64,000 nucleotides of DNA from an uncultured Ruminococcus sp. (GTDB lineage Bacteria; Bacillota; Clostridia; Oscillospirales; Ruminococcaceae), in the NCBI GenBank assembly GCA_937902395.1, contig CALGTV010000065.1:1-64000 (forward strand), written 5' to 3'. The position numbers and the translations under genes are program-made. The notes under the pieces are model-generated. The model was not told the origin of the DNA and did no database searches. It saw nothing but the letters and a program-made list of their open reading frames with translations. This document shows, in pieces, positions 22,586 through 30,410 of the stretch (within the stretch, counting starts at the first letter, position 1; each line of letters starts with the position of its first letter).

Positions 22586-22696
22586 AAGACACAACTTTAC
22601 CCAACAGCCGGACTCGAACCGGCAAATTATTCTTTTGCAGAGAATTGTCTTAACCACTTTGACTATACTGGAAGTATGAATAGCTGTATGTGTCTT
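22586..22696 (-). tRNA. CAGCAA-stem element holding a non-permuted tRNA-Cys(GCA)
   Basis: AAGACACA/TGTGTCTT closes the unit. After TACAGC a tRNA lies in normal order (22672-22599): anticodon loop CTGCAAA on ATTCT/AGAAT, T-arm GCCGG/CCGGC, and wobble-rich acceptor TCCAGTA/TGTTGGG with U73. CCA is not encoded. It begins 4 nt after tRNA-Gln(TTG). Confidence 0.7.
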
Positions 22697-22699
22697 TTA

Positions 22700-22784
22700 T
22701 GGTTGTGGAGGTGGGATTCGAACCCACGCAAGGCTTTCGCTGACGGAGTCAAAGTCCGTTGCCTTACCACTTGGCGACTCCACA
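22700..22784 (-). tRNA. tRNA-Gln(TTG) with long variable arm
   Basis: Acceptor TGTGGAG/CTCCACA, Gln-like D-arm GCCAAGTGGTAAGGC, anticodon loop CTTTGAC and ACCA. The variable region is 15 nt, with the same AGCGAAAGC core as the GTC tRNA at 9321-9405, whereas bacterial Gln tRNAs have a short one. Confidence 0.88.
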
Positions 22785-22793
22785 ATAAATTGG

Positions 22794-22868
22794 TGGGGTG
22801 AAGGAAGAGGGTCGAACTCTCTCTTGCAGAGCCACAATCTGCCGTGCTACCGTTACACCACCGACACC
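22794..22868 (-). tRNA. tRNA-His(GTG)
   Basis: Anticodon loop TTGTGGC on GCAGA/TCTGC, encoded G-1 opposite C73, and CCA. The acceptor GTGTCGG/CCTTCAC has pyrimidine mismatches at 4-69 and 5-68. Confidence 0.87.
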
Positions 22869-22942
22869 ATCAATTTGTGGTCTTTGTACTTATAATGTGG
22901 GTTTGGAAAATGGTATCTCTACCATTTTCCACCCAAAAATTA

Positions 22943-23077
22943 TCAATACTTAACCACGAACTCCTTAACCATCTGGTTTCTCATGTCGTCCCAGTCATAG
23001 CGAATGGTAAGAATACCCTTCACCAGCTGCATGAACTCTCTTGCCTTTACCTCGTCCAGAAAAATTCTCATAAACAT
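22943..23077 (-). CDS. Hypothetical small protein
   Basis: A 44-residue ORF starting at 23077, 8 nt after an AAAGGAG site (an in-frame ATG two codons upstream is too close to it). It begins MFMRIFLDEVKAREF. It is followed by a perfect GGAAAATGGTA/TACCATTTTCC hairpin (22902-22931). It is the first gene after the promoter at 23118-23155. Function unknown. Confidence 0.6.
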   Translation of the reverse strand: MFMRIFLDEVKAREFMQLVKGILTIRYDWDDMRNQMVKEFVVKY

Positions 23078-23117
23078 AAACATTCTCCTTTCAGATTAAG
23101 AAGCCTTTCCTTAACTT

Positions 23118-23155
23118 TCTATAATAATTATACTATAATTTTTATAAAAAGTCAA
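23118..23155 (-). promoter_or_regulatory. Early-type sigma70 promoter for right end of tRNA array
   Basis: TTGACT, 17 bp and TATAAT with TATTATAGAAA on the minus strand. Confidence 0.85.
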
Positions 23156-23159
23156 GTTT

Positions 23160-23858
23160 TTATTTACTCAAAATTTCTTCAGTTGAAGTTTTGAAACCAC
23201 AGAAGTCAAAGATAACCAACTTGCCGTCAATCCAACCGCAATTACCCGCCCTTATATCGTTAATGTCATACTTAATAAGGAACTTATGAAGCCTTTGGAG
23301 TTCTGGAAAAGAATAAGCCGCAAGAAAATAACGAATAACATCAAGCTTAATTCGTGACTGCAATCCTGCCAGACCATTCTTTTTACAGTAATCAAGCAAT
23401 TTGTCAGTATCTTTAATGTTTAAATACGGAGCTTTGCTTTTGCCATTGAAATAACGTTTCGGTAAATCATCGTCATTATAACGATAATCATTAACTGTGG
23501 CATCAACTTTTGGCTGTTCATAGATATGGGAACTGACTTCCTCTGTTTTCGCAAAGAAATATTCAAGCCCCTCTGCTTTCGCCGCCATGTAGATTTCGTA
23601 TTCCATTCTTGCGTAATCGGGGAATCCGTCCACAAGAACATCATCGCCGTCTTCATCTTCTTCGACAATGCCACCATAAGATGTTTTTAATACGCAATCA
23701 TCTAAGATTATAACTACTTTACTTGCGCCACATTGATAACCGAAGTCTGAGTAATCAAGATAGTCTTCTTCATACACTCCACCAGTACTATCATCATAAT
23801 GAAAAGTAACATTGAGTGTATTAAGAGCTTCTTGATATAAAGTGTCTGTTATTGTCAT
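23160..23858 (-). CDS. Protein kinase-like fold protein
   Basis: A 232-residue protein. The N-terminal half has a KVVIILDDCVLKTSYGG strand pair like a nucleotide-binding lobe. The C-terminal half has IKYDINDIRAGNCGWIDG then KLVIFDFCGF, which matches the catalytic-loop and metal-binding (DFG-like) layout of kinase-fold phage proteins. Key residues are partly changed, so activity is uncertain. It is transcribed alone. Confidence 0.55.
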   Translation of the reverse strand: MTITDTLYQEALNTLNVTFHYDDSTGGVYEEDYLDYSDFGYQCGASKVVIILDDCVLKTSYGGIVEEDEDGDDVLVDGFPDYARMEYEIYMAAKAEGLEYFFAKTEEVSSHIYEQPKVDATVNDYRYNDDDLPKRYFNGKSKAPYLNIKDTDKLLDYCKKNGLAGLQSRIKLDVIRYFLAAYSFPELQRLHKFLIKYDINDIRAGNCGWIDGKLVIFDFCGFKTSTEEILSK

Positions 23859-23878
23859 TTAATCTCCTCTCTCAAACT

Positions 23879-23915
23879 CTATAATAATTATAGCACAAAT
23901 TTTGAAATTTGTCAA
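23879..23915 (-). promoter_or_regulatory. Early-type sigma70 promoter
   Basis: TTGACA, 17 bp and TATAAT on the minus strand for 23160-23858. Confidence 0.85.
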
Positions 23916-23919
23916 ATGT

Positions 23920-24723
23920 TTAAGAGAGGAGTTCTGCCTTGAATACCCTCTTGAGAACTTCCAGCTTAACAGCGTCAAGCTTTGCGTAAGTCTCTTCGTT
24001 TACCGCAAGGTCAGGATGTGCGGCGAAGTATGCAACCTTCTTGTCGTGCATCTCCTTTACCTTAGCGTCACCCATTGCCTTTGCTTCCTCAACAGAGAGC
24101 TGAGGTCTGTACAGCTTGAGGTCCATAAGTACCTTCAGCTCGTCCTCATTAGGGACAAGAAGACTCTTGTAGTCTGCGCCTGCCATGTACTTATCCATCA
24201 TGTAGCCGAGTCTGTATGCATGAGAGAGCTGCTTGGAGTCGTAGCCACGCTCCTTAAGTAAGTCAACCTTACCCTCGTAAGGGTGACACAGAGCGTGAAC
24301 TTTCTCCATCGCCATGCCGCACATTGCATTCAGATGCCGACCTACGTCAGCTCTGGCTACAAGCGGAGCAAGAGCACGAACCTGCTCCCACTCTTCTCTG
24401 TACTCAGGTGCCGCCCAGTAGAAATCAGTGAACAAAGTCTCAAGGAACTGGCAGTTCTGCTTCTTGTATTCACCGAACATCAGGCGAACGTCCTTAACAT
24501 CAACCTGACCATCGCCGTAAGTGTAAACCTTAGATACAGGCTTAGCCACGCTTACTACGTCCTCAAAAGACGGAAATACCAGAGCCTTGAAGTCGTAGTC
24601 AGACTGCGGAGTATCCATCTTGTAGTTCTGTGAACCGTAGAGGTTTACAGCCCACACATTATAACCAAGTGACTCAACGAACTTGAACGCGTCCTTGAGT
24701 ACCTTTTCCATCTTTGCGTCCAT
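23920..24723 (-). CDS. Nucleotidyltransferase of DNA polymerase beta fold, RNA-repair type
   Basis: A 267-residue protein with the minimal nucleotidyltransferase motif near residues 28-46: LYGSQNYKMDTPQSDYD (GS then DxD). The length and helical C-terminus resemble RlaP-type nucleotidyltransferases that accompany RNA ligases. Together with two RNA ligases and a polynucleotide kinase in the same genome, a role in RNA end processing is a reasonable inference. An alternative is an antibiotic-type nucleotidyltransferase. Confidence 0.65.
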   Translation of the reverse strand: MDAKMEKVLKDAFKFVESLGYNVWAVNLYGSQNYKMDTPQSDYDFKALVFPSFEDVVSVAKPVSKVYTYGDGQVDVKDVRLMFGEYKKQNCQFLETLFTDFYWAAPEYREEWEQVRALAPLVARADVGRHLNAMCGMAMEKVHALCHPYEGKVDLLKERGYDSKQLSHAYRLGYMMDKYMAGADYKSLLVPNEDELKVLMDLKLYRPQLSVEEAKAMGDAKVKEMHDKKVAYFAAHPDLAVNEETYAKLDAVKLEVLKRVFKAELLS

Positions 24724-24743
24724 AATTGTCTCCTTTCAGAGGA

Positions 24744-25073
24744 TTACAGTTCTCCCATAGGCTTACCTGTCTCCTCAAATACTCTTTTTGCTTCGTAGAA
24801 ATCCCATGCAGGAGTATACTTCTTCGTTCCGCAATGGTCCTGATAGTTCTTAATGACAATCTTAATTGTCGCTGCCATGTCACACGGACAGCCATCATTA
24901 TCATTTACGTCACCGAAAACTACAGCCGGAGTGTTCTTATCTACGAAGCCAGCGTTCTCTTCACCGAATTTCTCTTTGAGAAACTCATTGATAGCTTTCG
25001 CCAAATCTTCTCGACCGAGATTCTTTGCTGTAGTCTCATTCTTTGCCTGTGTGTAATCAAACTTTTCAGCCAT
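24744..25073 (-). CDS. Hypothetical protein, paralogue of 12399-12821
   Basis: A 109-residue protein. The segment KNYQDHCGTKKYTPAWDFYEA matches the corresponding part of 12399-12821. No further family recognised. First strong start after TTTAACCCC... spacing, within an operon with 23920-24723. Confidence 0.65.
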   Translation of the reverse strand: MAEKFDYTQAKNETTAKNLGREDLAKAINEFLKEKFGEENAGFVDKNTPAVVFGDVNDNDGCPCDMAATIKIVIKNYQDHCGTKKYTPAWDFYEAKRVFEETGKPMGEL

Positions 25074-25076
25074 AGT

Positions 25077-25184
25077 TTAACCCCTTTCAGAATCTTCATA
25101 GATTTCTTTCATTACTTCGTCCATGTCGATATCGTCCCAAAAGAAATAGAAATCATCAATCTGTCCCCAATCGAAACCGTCCAT
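25077..25184 (-). CDS. Hypothetical 35-residue acidic protein
   Basis: Short ORF starting MDGFDWGQIDDFYF, ending just before 25073. It is preceded by GAAAGGAATGATGTG and the promoter at 25210-25247, so it is the first gene of this operon. Very acidic, with no known motif. Confidence 0.55.
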   Translation of the reverse strand: MDGFDWGQIDDFYFFWDDIDMDEVMKEIYEDSERG

Positions 25185-25209
25185 TCACATCATTCCTTTC
25201 TCTCAACTT

Positions 25210-25247
25210 TCTATAATAATTATATCATAATTTTTTCTTTTTGTCAA
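25210..25247 (-). promoter_or_regulatory. Early-type sigma70 promoter
   Basis: TTGACA, 17 bp and TATAAT on the minus strand for the 25184-23920 operon. Confidence 0.85.
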
Positions 25248-25272
25248 GATTTTTTCTCTTTGAAATTTTTTC

Positions 25273-25310
25273 TTGACTTTGAAGAACAATTATGATATAA
25301 TTATTACAGA
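25273..25310 (+). promoter_or_regulatory. Plus-strand sigma70 promoter facing into minus-strand genes
   Basis: TTGACT, exactly 17 bp and TATAAT followed by TATTACAGAAA on the plus strand, the same consensus as the minus-strand promoters. It is back-to-back with the promoter at 25210-25247. No plus-strand gene follows, so it would make an antisense RNA across 25317-25487 and beyond. Confidence 0.75.
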
Positions 25311-25316
25311 AAGAGG

Positions 25317-25487
25317 TTAATAATTCCCTCTCTCGTAATAATCTACTTTTCTTTCGTATTTATATTTTTCCGCTTCCATTTTATACTTCGCCGCCAGAGC
25401 CGTACAGATATATTTTGTTATGAGTACAACTCCGCCTACAACTGTGGCAAAATATAGAAATGACATCCATACGTGCTCCTGTTCCAT
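25317..25487 (-). CDS. Small membrane protein
   Basis: A 56-residue protein starting MEQEHVWMSFLYFATVVGG at 25487 after AAGGAGGGG. One transmembrane helix (residues ~8-30) is followed by a basic tail. Confidence 0.65.
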   Translation of the reverse strand: MEQEHVWMSFLYFATVVGGVVLITKYICTALAAKYKMEAEKYKYERKVDYYERGNY

Positions 25488-25497
25488 AAGCCCCTCC

Positions 25498-25752
25498 TTA
25501 ATAAAGTGGTCCGCCGAACATCGCGGCGCAGTACAGACTAAGGTCGTTACAATCAACCTTATAGTCGTTTGGATTGAAATAGGTTTCCTTTGTGACTACG
25601 GCTGTCATAGAGGAATGTTCCATGGGGTCACCTATTCCATAATCAAAGTCTACGCCGCCTGTCTTCTTTTTCTTGAACTTAGATTGGTCAAGTGGTTTGA
25701 TATTTGTCTTGGGTTTATTAAGGTCGAGGTAAGCAGAGAAATCTACTGCCAT
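25498..25752 (-). CDS. Hypothetical phage protein
   Basis: An 84-residue protein with a basic KFKKKKTGG stretch near residue 28. No recognised family. Coupled to 25752-25985 by a one-base overlap. Confidence 0.65.
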   Translation of the reverse strand: MAVDFSAYLDLNKPKTNIKPLDQSKFKKKKTGGVDFDYGIGDPMEHSSMTAVVTKETYFNPNDYKVDCNDLSLYCAAMFGGPLY

Positions 25753-25985
25753 TACTCGTCCTCCTCATCATCTGTCCTAAAACCAAGCAGGTCCATTGAC
25801 ATTTTGGTTTCCTTGAGCTGTGCATAGAAGATGTATGCAATGAGTACGCCGCCCCATGAGAATTCCCAGAATCCAGCAAGATAGCCGAGGGAGACGATGC
25901 AGAAGGGGATACCGAATGCTGTGATGAATTTGAGAATTGATGCGAAGAATAACAGCATGAAATACAGTGTTTTATCTATTTTCAT
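25752..25985 (-). CDS. Two-helix membrane protein
   Basis: A 77-residue protein with two hydrophobic segments (residues ~7-33 and ~38-53) and an acidic C-terminal tail. Expressed between the ligase gene and other small membrane proteins. Role unknown. Confidence 0.7.
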   Translation of the reverse strand: MKIDKTLYFMLLFFASILKFITAFGIPFCIVSLGYLAGFWEFSWGGVLIAYIFYAQLKETKMSMDLLGFRTDDEEDE

Positions 25986-25986
25986 A

Positions 25987-27120
25987 TTAACCCTCCTTTA
26001 ACTCAATCTTGAACAGAGAGATGAACTTCTTTGTCTCCAAAGAATCTACGGTATGTGCAAGCTTACCATCGTACTCTGCAAAGTACAGAGGTCCCTTCTT
26101 GCCGAGGTCCTGTGCGAACCACTTACGAGCCATTCTCTCGTCCTGCTCGTAAACATCCTTGTTGTTGTTCTTCCACTCTGCTACGTCCTGACGAACCTTC
26201 TCTACTACTACCTCAGAATGGTCAATCTGTCTCTTGACGTCGTCAAATACAGACTGATACTCAGGGAAGTAAGACAAGAACTCGTAGTGGTCATTTGCAC
26301 GGATTAAGTCGACAATACGCTCCAGAGTGATAACACCATTGTTCTTTGCGCGGTGCATCTCGAAGTACAGTAAAGTCTTAATCTTTACGCGCTCACCATT
26401 CTCATCACGAACAACGATACCCTCATGACCCTCAGGCATCTGCTCAACAAGGCGGCGGAAACCAGCCTCGTCGTTCATGTAGTAGAACTGTGGCATAGTA
26501 AAGTTGAAACGATTAGCGAACTCAGCTACTTCATCAAGAGGATGCTCTACAAGTGTGTTCATATTACGGATAGAAAGCAGATATACCTTAGTCTCAGGAT
26601 AGTCGATGACTACCTTGTTGTAAGGAGATACAAGCTCGAAAGTGTAGCACTGATGTGCAAGCATATTAGAGAACTCGCTGAAACGAGACAGAGGAAGTAC
26701 AGACTCAAACAGCTCACCGAAAGTCTTGTAAGGACCTACACCGTTAAGCTCTGCCTTGAATGCGTCGATAGTACCGTTAGTAGACAGATGCCACTTGCCA
26801 CGTGCAAACCATACAGACATAATGGAACCATCAATCTTCTCAGTTGCAACAGCAGTATCCCAGTCGAGCTTAGCTGCGAAGCCCTCGTCTACGTTGAAGA
26901 ACTTCTTGAAGGCATAGCGAACTACACGGAAGTTGTTCTGAGCATCAAGGATAAGACCACGAGCCTCCTTGCAGATTTCCTCGTTGAAATCAGAAGCAAT
27001 CTGGTTATACTTGAAGAGAACGTAGCCGTCGTCTTCAGAAATCTTTAAGTTGTAAGGTGCGTCAGCTAAAAGCTCACGCCAGTTATCATGTGCAAGGATA
27101 AACTCCTGAATCTTTAACAT
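25987..27120 (-). CDS. T4 Rnl1-type RNA ligase
   Basis: A 377-residue ATP-dependent RNA ligase, close to the 374 residues of T4 Rnl1. It contains the adenylated lysine motif ATEKIDGS near residue 92, upstream EARGLILD and KKFFNVDE elements, TFELVSP (motif III/IIIa), and EGIVVRDENG with VKIKTLLYF near residues 240-255 (motifs IV and V). Rnl1 enzymes reseal anticodon-loop breaks in tRNA. In this genome it could also join spliced or permuted tRNA halves. Confidence 0.88.
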   Translation of the reverse strand: MLKIQEFILAHDNWRELLADAPYNLKISEDDGYVLFKYNQIASDFNEEICKEARGLILDAQNNFRVVRYAFKKFFNVDEGFAAKLDWDTAVATEKIDGSIMSVWFARGKWHLSTNGTIDAFKAELNGVGPYKTFGELFESVLPLSRFSEFSNMLAHQCYTFELVSPYNKVVIDYPETKVYLLSIRNMNTLVEHPLDEVAEFANRFNFTMPQFYYMNDEAGFRRLVEQMPEGHEGIVVRDENGERVKIKTLLYFEMHRAKNNGVITLERIVDLIRANDHYEFLSYFPEYQSVFDDVKRQIDHSEVVVEKVRQDVAEWKNNNKDVYEQDERMARKWFAQDLGKKGPLYFAEYDGKLAHTVDSLETKKFISLFKIELKEG

Positions 27121-27274
27121 AAGTAAATTTCCTCTCTTTCATATAAGTCTGGAACTCTTCTTCAGAAGCCCAGCCGTTTCGCCCTGTCACCCAACCAAAT
27201 TCTCCTTTGGCGGCACGTTCAGCAATGTCTCTGGCAATCTCTCTTGCTTTCTCTTCCTGCTCTTTAGTCAGCAT
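27086..27274 (-). CDS. Hypothetical small protein
   Basis: A 62-residue charged protein whose end overlaps the ligase start by about 35 nt. Helical N-terminus (KEQEEKAREIARDIAERAAKG). Unknown role. Confidence 0.6.
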   Translation of the reverse strand: MLTKEQEEKAREIARDIAERAAKGEFGWVTGRNGWASEEEFQTYMKERKFTYVKDSGVYPCT

Positions 27275-27276
27275 CC

Positions 27277-27495
27277 TTAATCCTCCTTTAAAACCTCTTC
27301 GAGCTGATTGGCTAAATGTAAAAGTGCCATTTCAGTGGGATTTTCTCTTATATACTCCTTCTCTTCTTCGGTATAGTTATCACTATCAAGTGACCAACGT
27401 GAATGAGCAGGACACTCAACTTCCTCGAAGTAGAAATTAATTCCTTCGATTACTTCATCAATCTCCTGCTTTGTGAGGTCAATGGTTATTTTCAT
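27277..27495 (-). CDS. Hypothetical small acidic protein
   Basis: A 72-residue acidic protein beginning MKITIDLTKQEIDEVIEGI, a pattern like small phage regulators such as 31413-31622. No assigned function. Confidence 0.65.
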   Translation of the reverse strand: MKITIDLTKQEIDEVIEGINFYFEEVECPAHSRWSLDSDNYTEEEKEYIRENPTEMALLHLANQLEEVLKED

Positions 27496-27496
27496 T

Positions 27497-27697
27497 TTAT
27501 TCCCCTTCTTCAGCCATCCAGTTGCTGAGCTTCTTTTTTACGTTTTCATATTTTTCCTTTATATAGAATGTTCTGTTGCCACCGATGACGTTAATGCAAG
27601 TCAGGTCATTCTCACTATCATCAGGGAAAACCATTGCGATTGCATTGACATTCAGTATAGTTCTGCCGCCCTCAAAAGATACTAAATTTTTATCCAT
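27497..27697 (-). CDS. Hypothetical small protein
   Basis: A 66-residue protein, first gene after the promoter at 27721-27758. Predicted beta strands then a charged helix. Unknown role. Confidence 0.6.
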   Translation of the reverse strand: MDKNLVSFEGGRTILNVNAIAMVFPDDSENDLTCINVIGGNRTFYIKEKYENVKKKLSNWMAEEGE

Positions 27698-27720
27698 TTT
27701 TTAACTCCTTTCCTCAACTT

Positions 27721-27758
27721 TCTATAATAATTATATCATAATTTTTTTAATTTGTAAA
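27721..27758 (-). promoter_or_regulatory. Early-type sigma70 promoter
   Basis: TTTACA, 17 bp and TATAAT on the minus strand, immediately after the terminator at 27758-27786. Confidence 0.85.
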
Positions 27759-27786
27759 GAAAAAAGGTAAAATAAAATTTTACCTT
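27758..27786 (-). terminator. Terminator of the 29362-27786 operon
   Basis: AAAGGTAAAAT/ATTTTACCTTT stem followed by TTTTTT on the minus strand. Confidence 0.75.
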
Positions 27787-29051
27787 TAATAGCCGCCCAA
27801 AGGTCTGTGACTAAACCTAAAGGTCTTGTATTCAATTTCTTGACCTAATTCAAGGTCCATCCATTCAGAATATGAAACTGGAGCACTACGGATGTCCTCT
27901 CGGTCATCGACGATTACAGCAAAATAGTGCTCTGTTCTGTCACCAAGACGCTTGTCGCCGTAGTCAGGGTTAGAAACATCTTCGGGTATTGTTGTTTCTT
28001 TCCAGTATGGGTTACGGTCTGAGCCAGAGGTACATAGGTTACTATCATGCTTCCAGCGGTCTATGTCATAGTGGTAATACGTTTTATAAACTGGTACGTC
28101 TTTATATACAGGGTCTTGATATGTTTCTGTACGATATTCTGTACGATAAACAGGTGTGCGTGTTTCATGTTTTGTTGCCTGTCCATTACCATTATCAGAG
28201 TAGTAAACGTGAGTATCATAATGGTCAAGAACCTGATATGAGACCTGACGTGTCTTAGTTTCATAGTGGTCTATAACGTGGTCAGTATGATGCAATCGTT
28301 GCTCTTCTGATGTTATTCTGCCGCCAGCCGGTACTGACCAATCTTCTTCGTGGCAAAGAGTAAATTCCTCTACCTCAATGGTACGGTCCCACTCAAAGCC
28401 AGTTACCTTACCAACTCTGGTGATGGGGAAGAAAAGCCATACAAGGAAAATTACAGCAAGAACTCCAGCTGTTATCTTCGCCGCAAGAGGGAATACGTCA
28501 GAATGAAAAAAGTCACTTATGCCGTCTTTGGCTTTGGTTAGAAAGCTTTCCTTGGGCTCTGATTCTACTTCGCCGCCGTCCTCGTTGGAAAAGTCTACGA
28601 TAGGAGGCTCTTCTATTTCCTTAACGAAATCATCATAGGATTGTCCCTTACGAGTTTCAAATTCCTCTTTGTTCTTTTCGTCAAACGTAGGCTTATTACC
28701 GAAGTAGTCCTCTTCTGCTTCTTCTTTTCCTGCGCCGCAGTTCACACAAGATGTGTTTTCATAGGCGTTCTGATAGCCGCAGTAGATACAATTCCAGTTC
28801 GGCTTATCGCTTTCAAGCTCTTCGGGCACGATTTCTTCAACAACGCCTATGGAATTTACTTCTTTCTTATACTCTTCTTTGCCCGTGATTATTTCGCCGC
28901 GGTCCATAGCACTGATAACTTCGGGATTATCAGGCATCATATACTTAACCCCATTGGGTATAGGGGAGCCACAACACGGACAAGATTTATTATCTCCTCG
29001 AATTATGTTTCGACAAGACGGACAACGCCAATAGGACCATACATTACTCAT
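27786..29051 (-). CDS. Zinc-ribbon membrane protein
   Basis: A 421-residue protein with two zinc ribbons: CPSCRNII...CPCCG near residues 10-28 and CIYCGYQN...CVNCG near 88-105. A single transmembrane helix follows around residues 190-210 (ITAGVLAVIFLVWLFF). The exposed C-terminal region is rich in His, Tyr and Thr. The layout resembles zinc-ribbon membrane proteins of clostridia. Function unknown. Confidence 0.75.
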   Translation of the reverse strand: MSNVWSYWRCPSCRNIIRGDNKSCPCCGSPIPNGVKYMMPDNPEVISAMDRGEIITGKEEYKKEVNSIGVVEEIVPEELESDKPNWNCIYCGYQNAYENTSCVNCGAGKEEAEEDYFGNKPTFDEKNKEEFETRKGQSYDDFVKEIEEPPIVDFSNEDGGEVESEPKESFLTKAKDGISDFFHSDVFPLAAKITAGVLAVIFLVWLFFPITRVGKVTGFEWDRTIEVEEFTLCHEEDWSVPAGGRITSEEQRLHHTDHVIDHYETKTRQVSYQVLDHYDTHVYYSDNGNGQATKHETRTPVYRTEYRTETYQDPVYKDVPVYKTYYHYDIDRWKHDSNLCTSGSDRNPYWKETTIPEDVSNPDYGDKRLGDRTEHYFAVIVDDREDIRSAPVSYSEWMDLELGQEIEYKTFRFSHRPLGGY

Positions 29052-29362
29052 TTAGCTTCTCCTTCCGTAGTTTCAGGCTTTGTCTCAGCAAAAGTATACT
29101 GACCTTCCTGTGTCTGGTATGTCACACCATTCTTGAAGTGGATAGTGATGACATGCTTGTCGTGCATAATTACATCTGAAGTGATGTAATCAATGTCCTC
29201 AGTCGCGTAGTATTCACCGCCGATATAGATATACTTGTGGGCATGAATATCATTTTCCGCCACTGAGCTACTCCAGCAACTCTCAAAGCAAAGTAATATA
29301 AAACCTATTACAATGAATATGAGAATTGTGTAAAAGGTTGCTTCACTGTCACGCCTATACAT
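29048..29362 (-). CDS. Small membrane-anchored protein
   Basis: A 104-residue protein with a hydrophobic N-terminal helix (residues ~10-30) and a beta-rich C-terminal domain. It overlaps 27786-29051 by 4 nt. Similar layout to 30411-30692 and 34694-34987, which may form a paralogous set. Confidence 0.7.
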   Translation of the reverse strand: MYRRDSEATFYTILIFIVIGFILLCFESCWSSSVAENDIHAHKYIYIGGEYYATEDIDYITSDVIMHDKHVITIHFKNGVTYQTQEGQYTFAETKPETTEGEAK

Positions 29363-29384
29363 TTTTGACTCCTTTCTTTGATTT

Positions 29385-29422
29385 TCTATAATAATTATAT
29401 CACAGTTTTTAAAAATTGTAAA
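29385..29422 (-). promoter_or_regulatory. Early-type sigma70 promoter
   Basis: TTTACA, 17 bp and TATAAT on the minus strand. Confidence 0.85.
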
Positions 29423-29449
29423 GTGATTTGAGTTTTAAAATTTTTACGC

Positions 29450-29499
29450 AAAAATGCCGCCATGCCCTCAATGAATAATTACACTAAGGTACGGCGGCA
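29450..29499 (-). terminator. Terminator of the 34599-29504 operon
   Basis: TGCCGCC/GGCGGCA stem around a 31-nt loop, followed by TTTTT on the minus strand. Confidence 0.7.
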
Positions 29500-29503
29500 G
29501 TTA

Positions 29504-29623
29504 TTACTGGATACGGTATGCTTCCATGAGTTCGCGCATACGATTTTCTATGTCTCTTTTATATCTACGTTTACAGTCTTCTCTTACAGCAAGATATAGT
29601 TTGATATATTCAATTAAGCTCAT
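29504..29623 (-). CDS. Hypothetical 39-residue basic protein
   Basis: ATG overlaps the preceding stop (TAATG). Starts MSLIEYIKLYLAVRED, then a Lys/Arg-rich helix. It ends just before the terminator. Confidence 0.6.
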   Translation of the reverse strand: MSLIEYIKLYLAVREDCKRRYKRDIENRMRELMEAYRIQ

Positions 29624-29970
29624 TACTCTTCCTCCCCATGAAAAACAGAATAACAGGTTTCAAAGAAATAATATTTTCCCTTGATACGAAAACCTCGAAA
29701 CTCTATTTTACCTCTAATTTCTGCTGGCTCGACCCATATACACAATATTGCTTCGACGTCCATATTTAATATTGTGTAACCACAATGGGTTCCAGCCCAT
29801 TCGGAGACGGGTTTATTAAACATTTTTTCGAGAACAAGACCATTGTGAGCACTTCTACTTATTTGAATATGTCTATTGTCACCATTTTCGTCTCTGCAAA
29901 ATAGTGTCCAGTAGTATGTGCCACTAAAAACCTGTTCAATAATCCAAGGCTTATATTCTCTATCACCCAT
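29623..29970 (-). CDS. Hypothetical phage protein
   Basis: A 115-residue protein starting MGDREYKPWIIEQ at 29970 after GGAGGAAA. No recognised domain. Confidence 0.65.
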   Translation of the reverse strand: MGDREYKPWIIEQVFSGTYYWTLFCRDENGDNRHIQISRSAHNGLVLEKMFNKPVSEWAGTHCGYTILNMDVEAILCIWVEPAEIRGKIEFRGFRIKGKYYFFETCYSVFHGEEE

Positions 29971-30409
29971 TATATTTCCTCCATTTCTCAAGAACCTCTG
30001 TATCATGACGGACTTCTTCCCAAGGATGCTCATAGCACTTGTCCACAGAAGTCCAGCTGGTATTGCCCCACCCCTTAAAATTATCGTAATAATGAGAGAG
30101 CGGGCGATACTCTTTCATATATTTAAGAGCTTCTTTTGGCGGCACAATACGACAGATAATTGCATTAACTACTTCACCAAAACTGCTTACGCTATCTTTA
30201 TCGCGACCTCCATCAGGGTATAGTGGGTCAATATCTAACAGTTCATGACCGAGATATATAATAGGACCGTCACCTATACGCCCAGCCAGTGCATATTTGG
30301 TTCTGTAATACTCCTGTACTGCACGCCAGTGAGTATACTCACAGCTTGCTTTATTCCTTATAACAAGGAGAGAATGGATAAGAGCCTTATCCTCTTTTGT
30401 TAAACGCAT
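29963..30409 (-). CDS. Hypothetical phage protein
   Basis: A 148-residue protein with several Trp, Tyr and His residues. The segment LLDIDPLYPDGGRDKDS is the only notable loop. Overlaps the next start by 8 nt. Unknown role. Confidence 0.65.
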   Translation of the reverse strand: MRLTKEDKALIHSLLVIRNKASCEYTHWRAVQEYYRTKYALAGRIGDGPIIYLGHELLDIDPLYPDGGRDKDSVSSFGEVVNAIICRIVPPKEALKYMKEYRPLSHYYDNFKGWGNTSWTSVDKCYEHPWEEVRHDTEVLEKWRKYNG

Positions 30410-30410
30410 A

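Noticed and set aside
25420..25827. Plus-strand ORF of 135 codons after the plus-strand promoter
   Set aside because: It has no ribosome binding site and mirrors three well-supported minus-strand genes, so it is a shadow frame.
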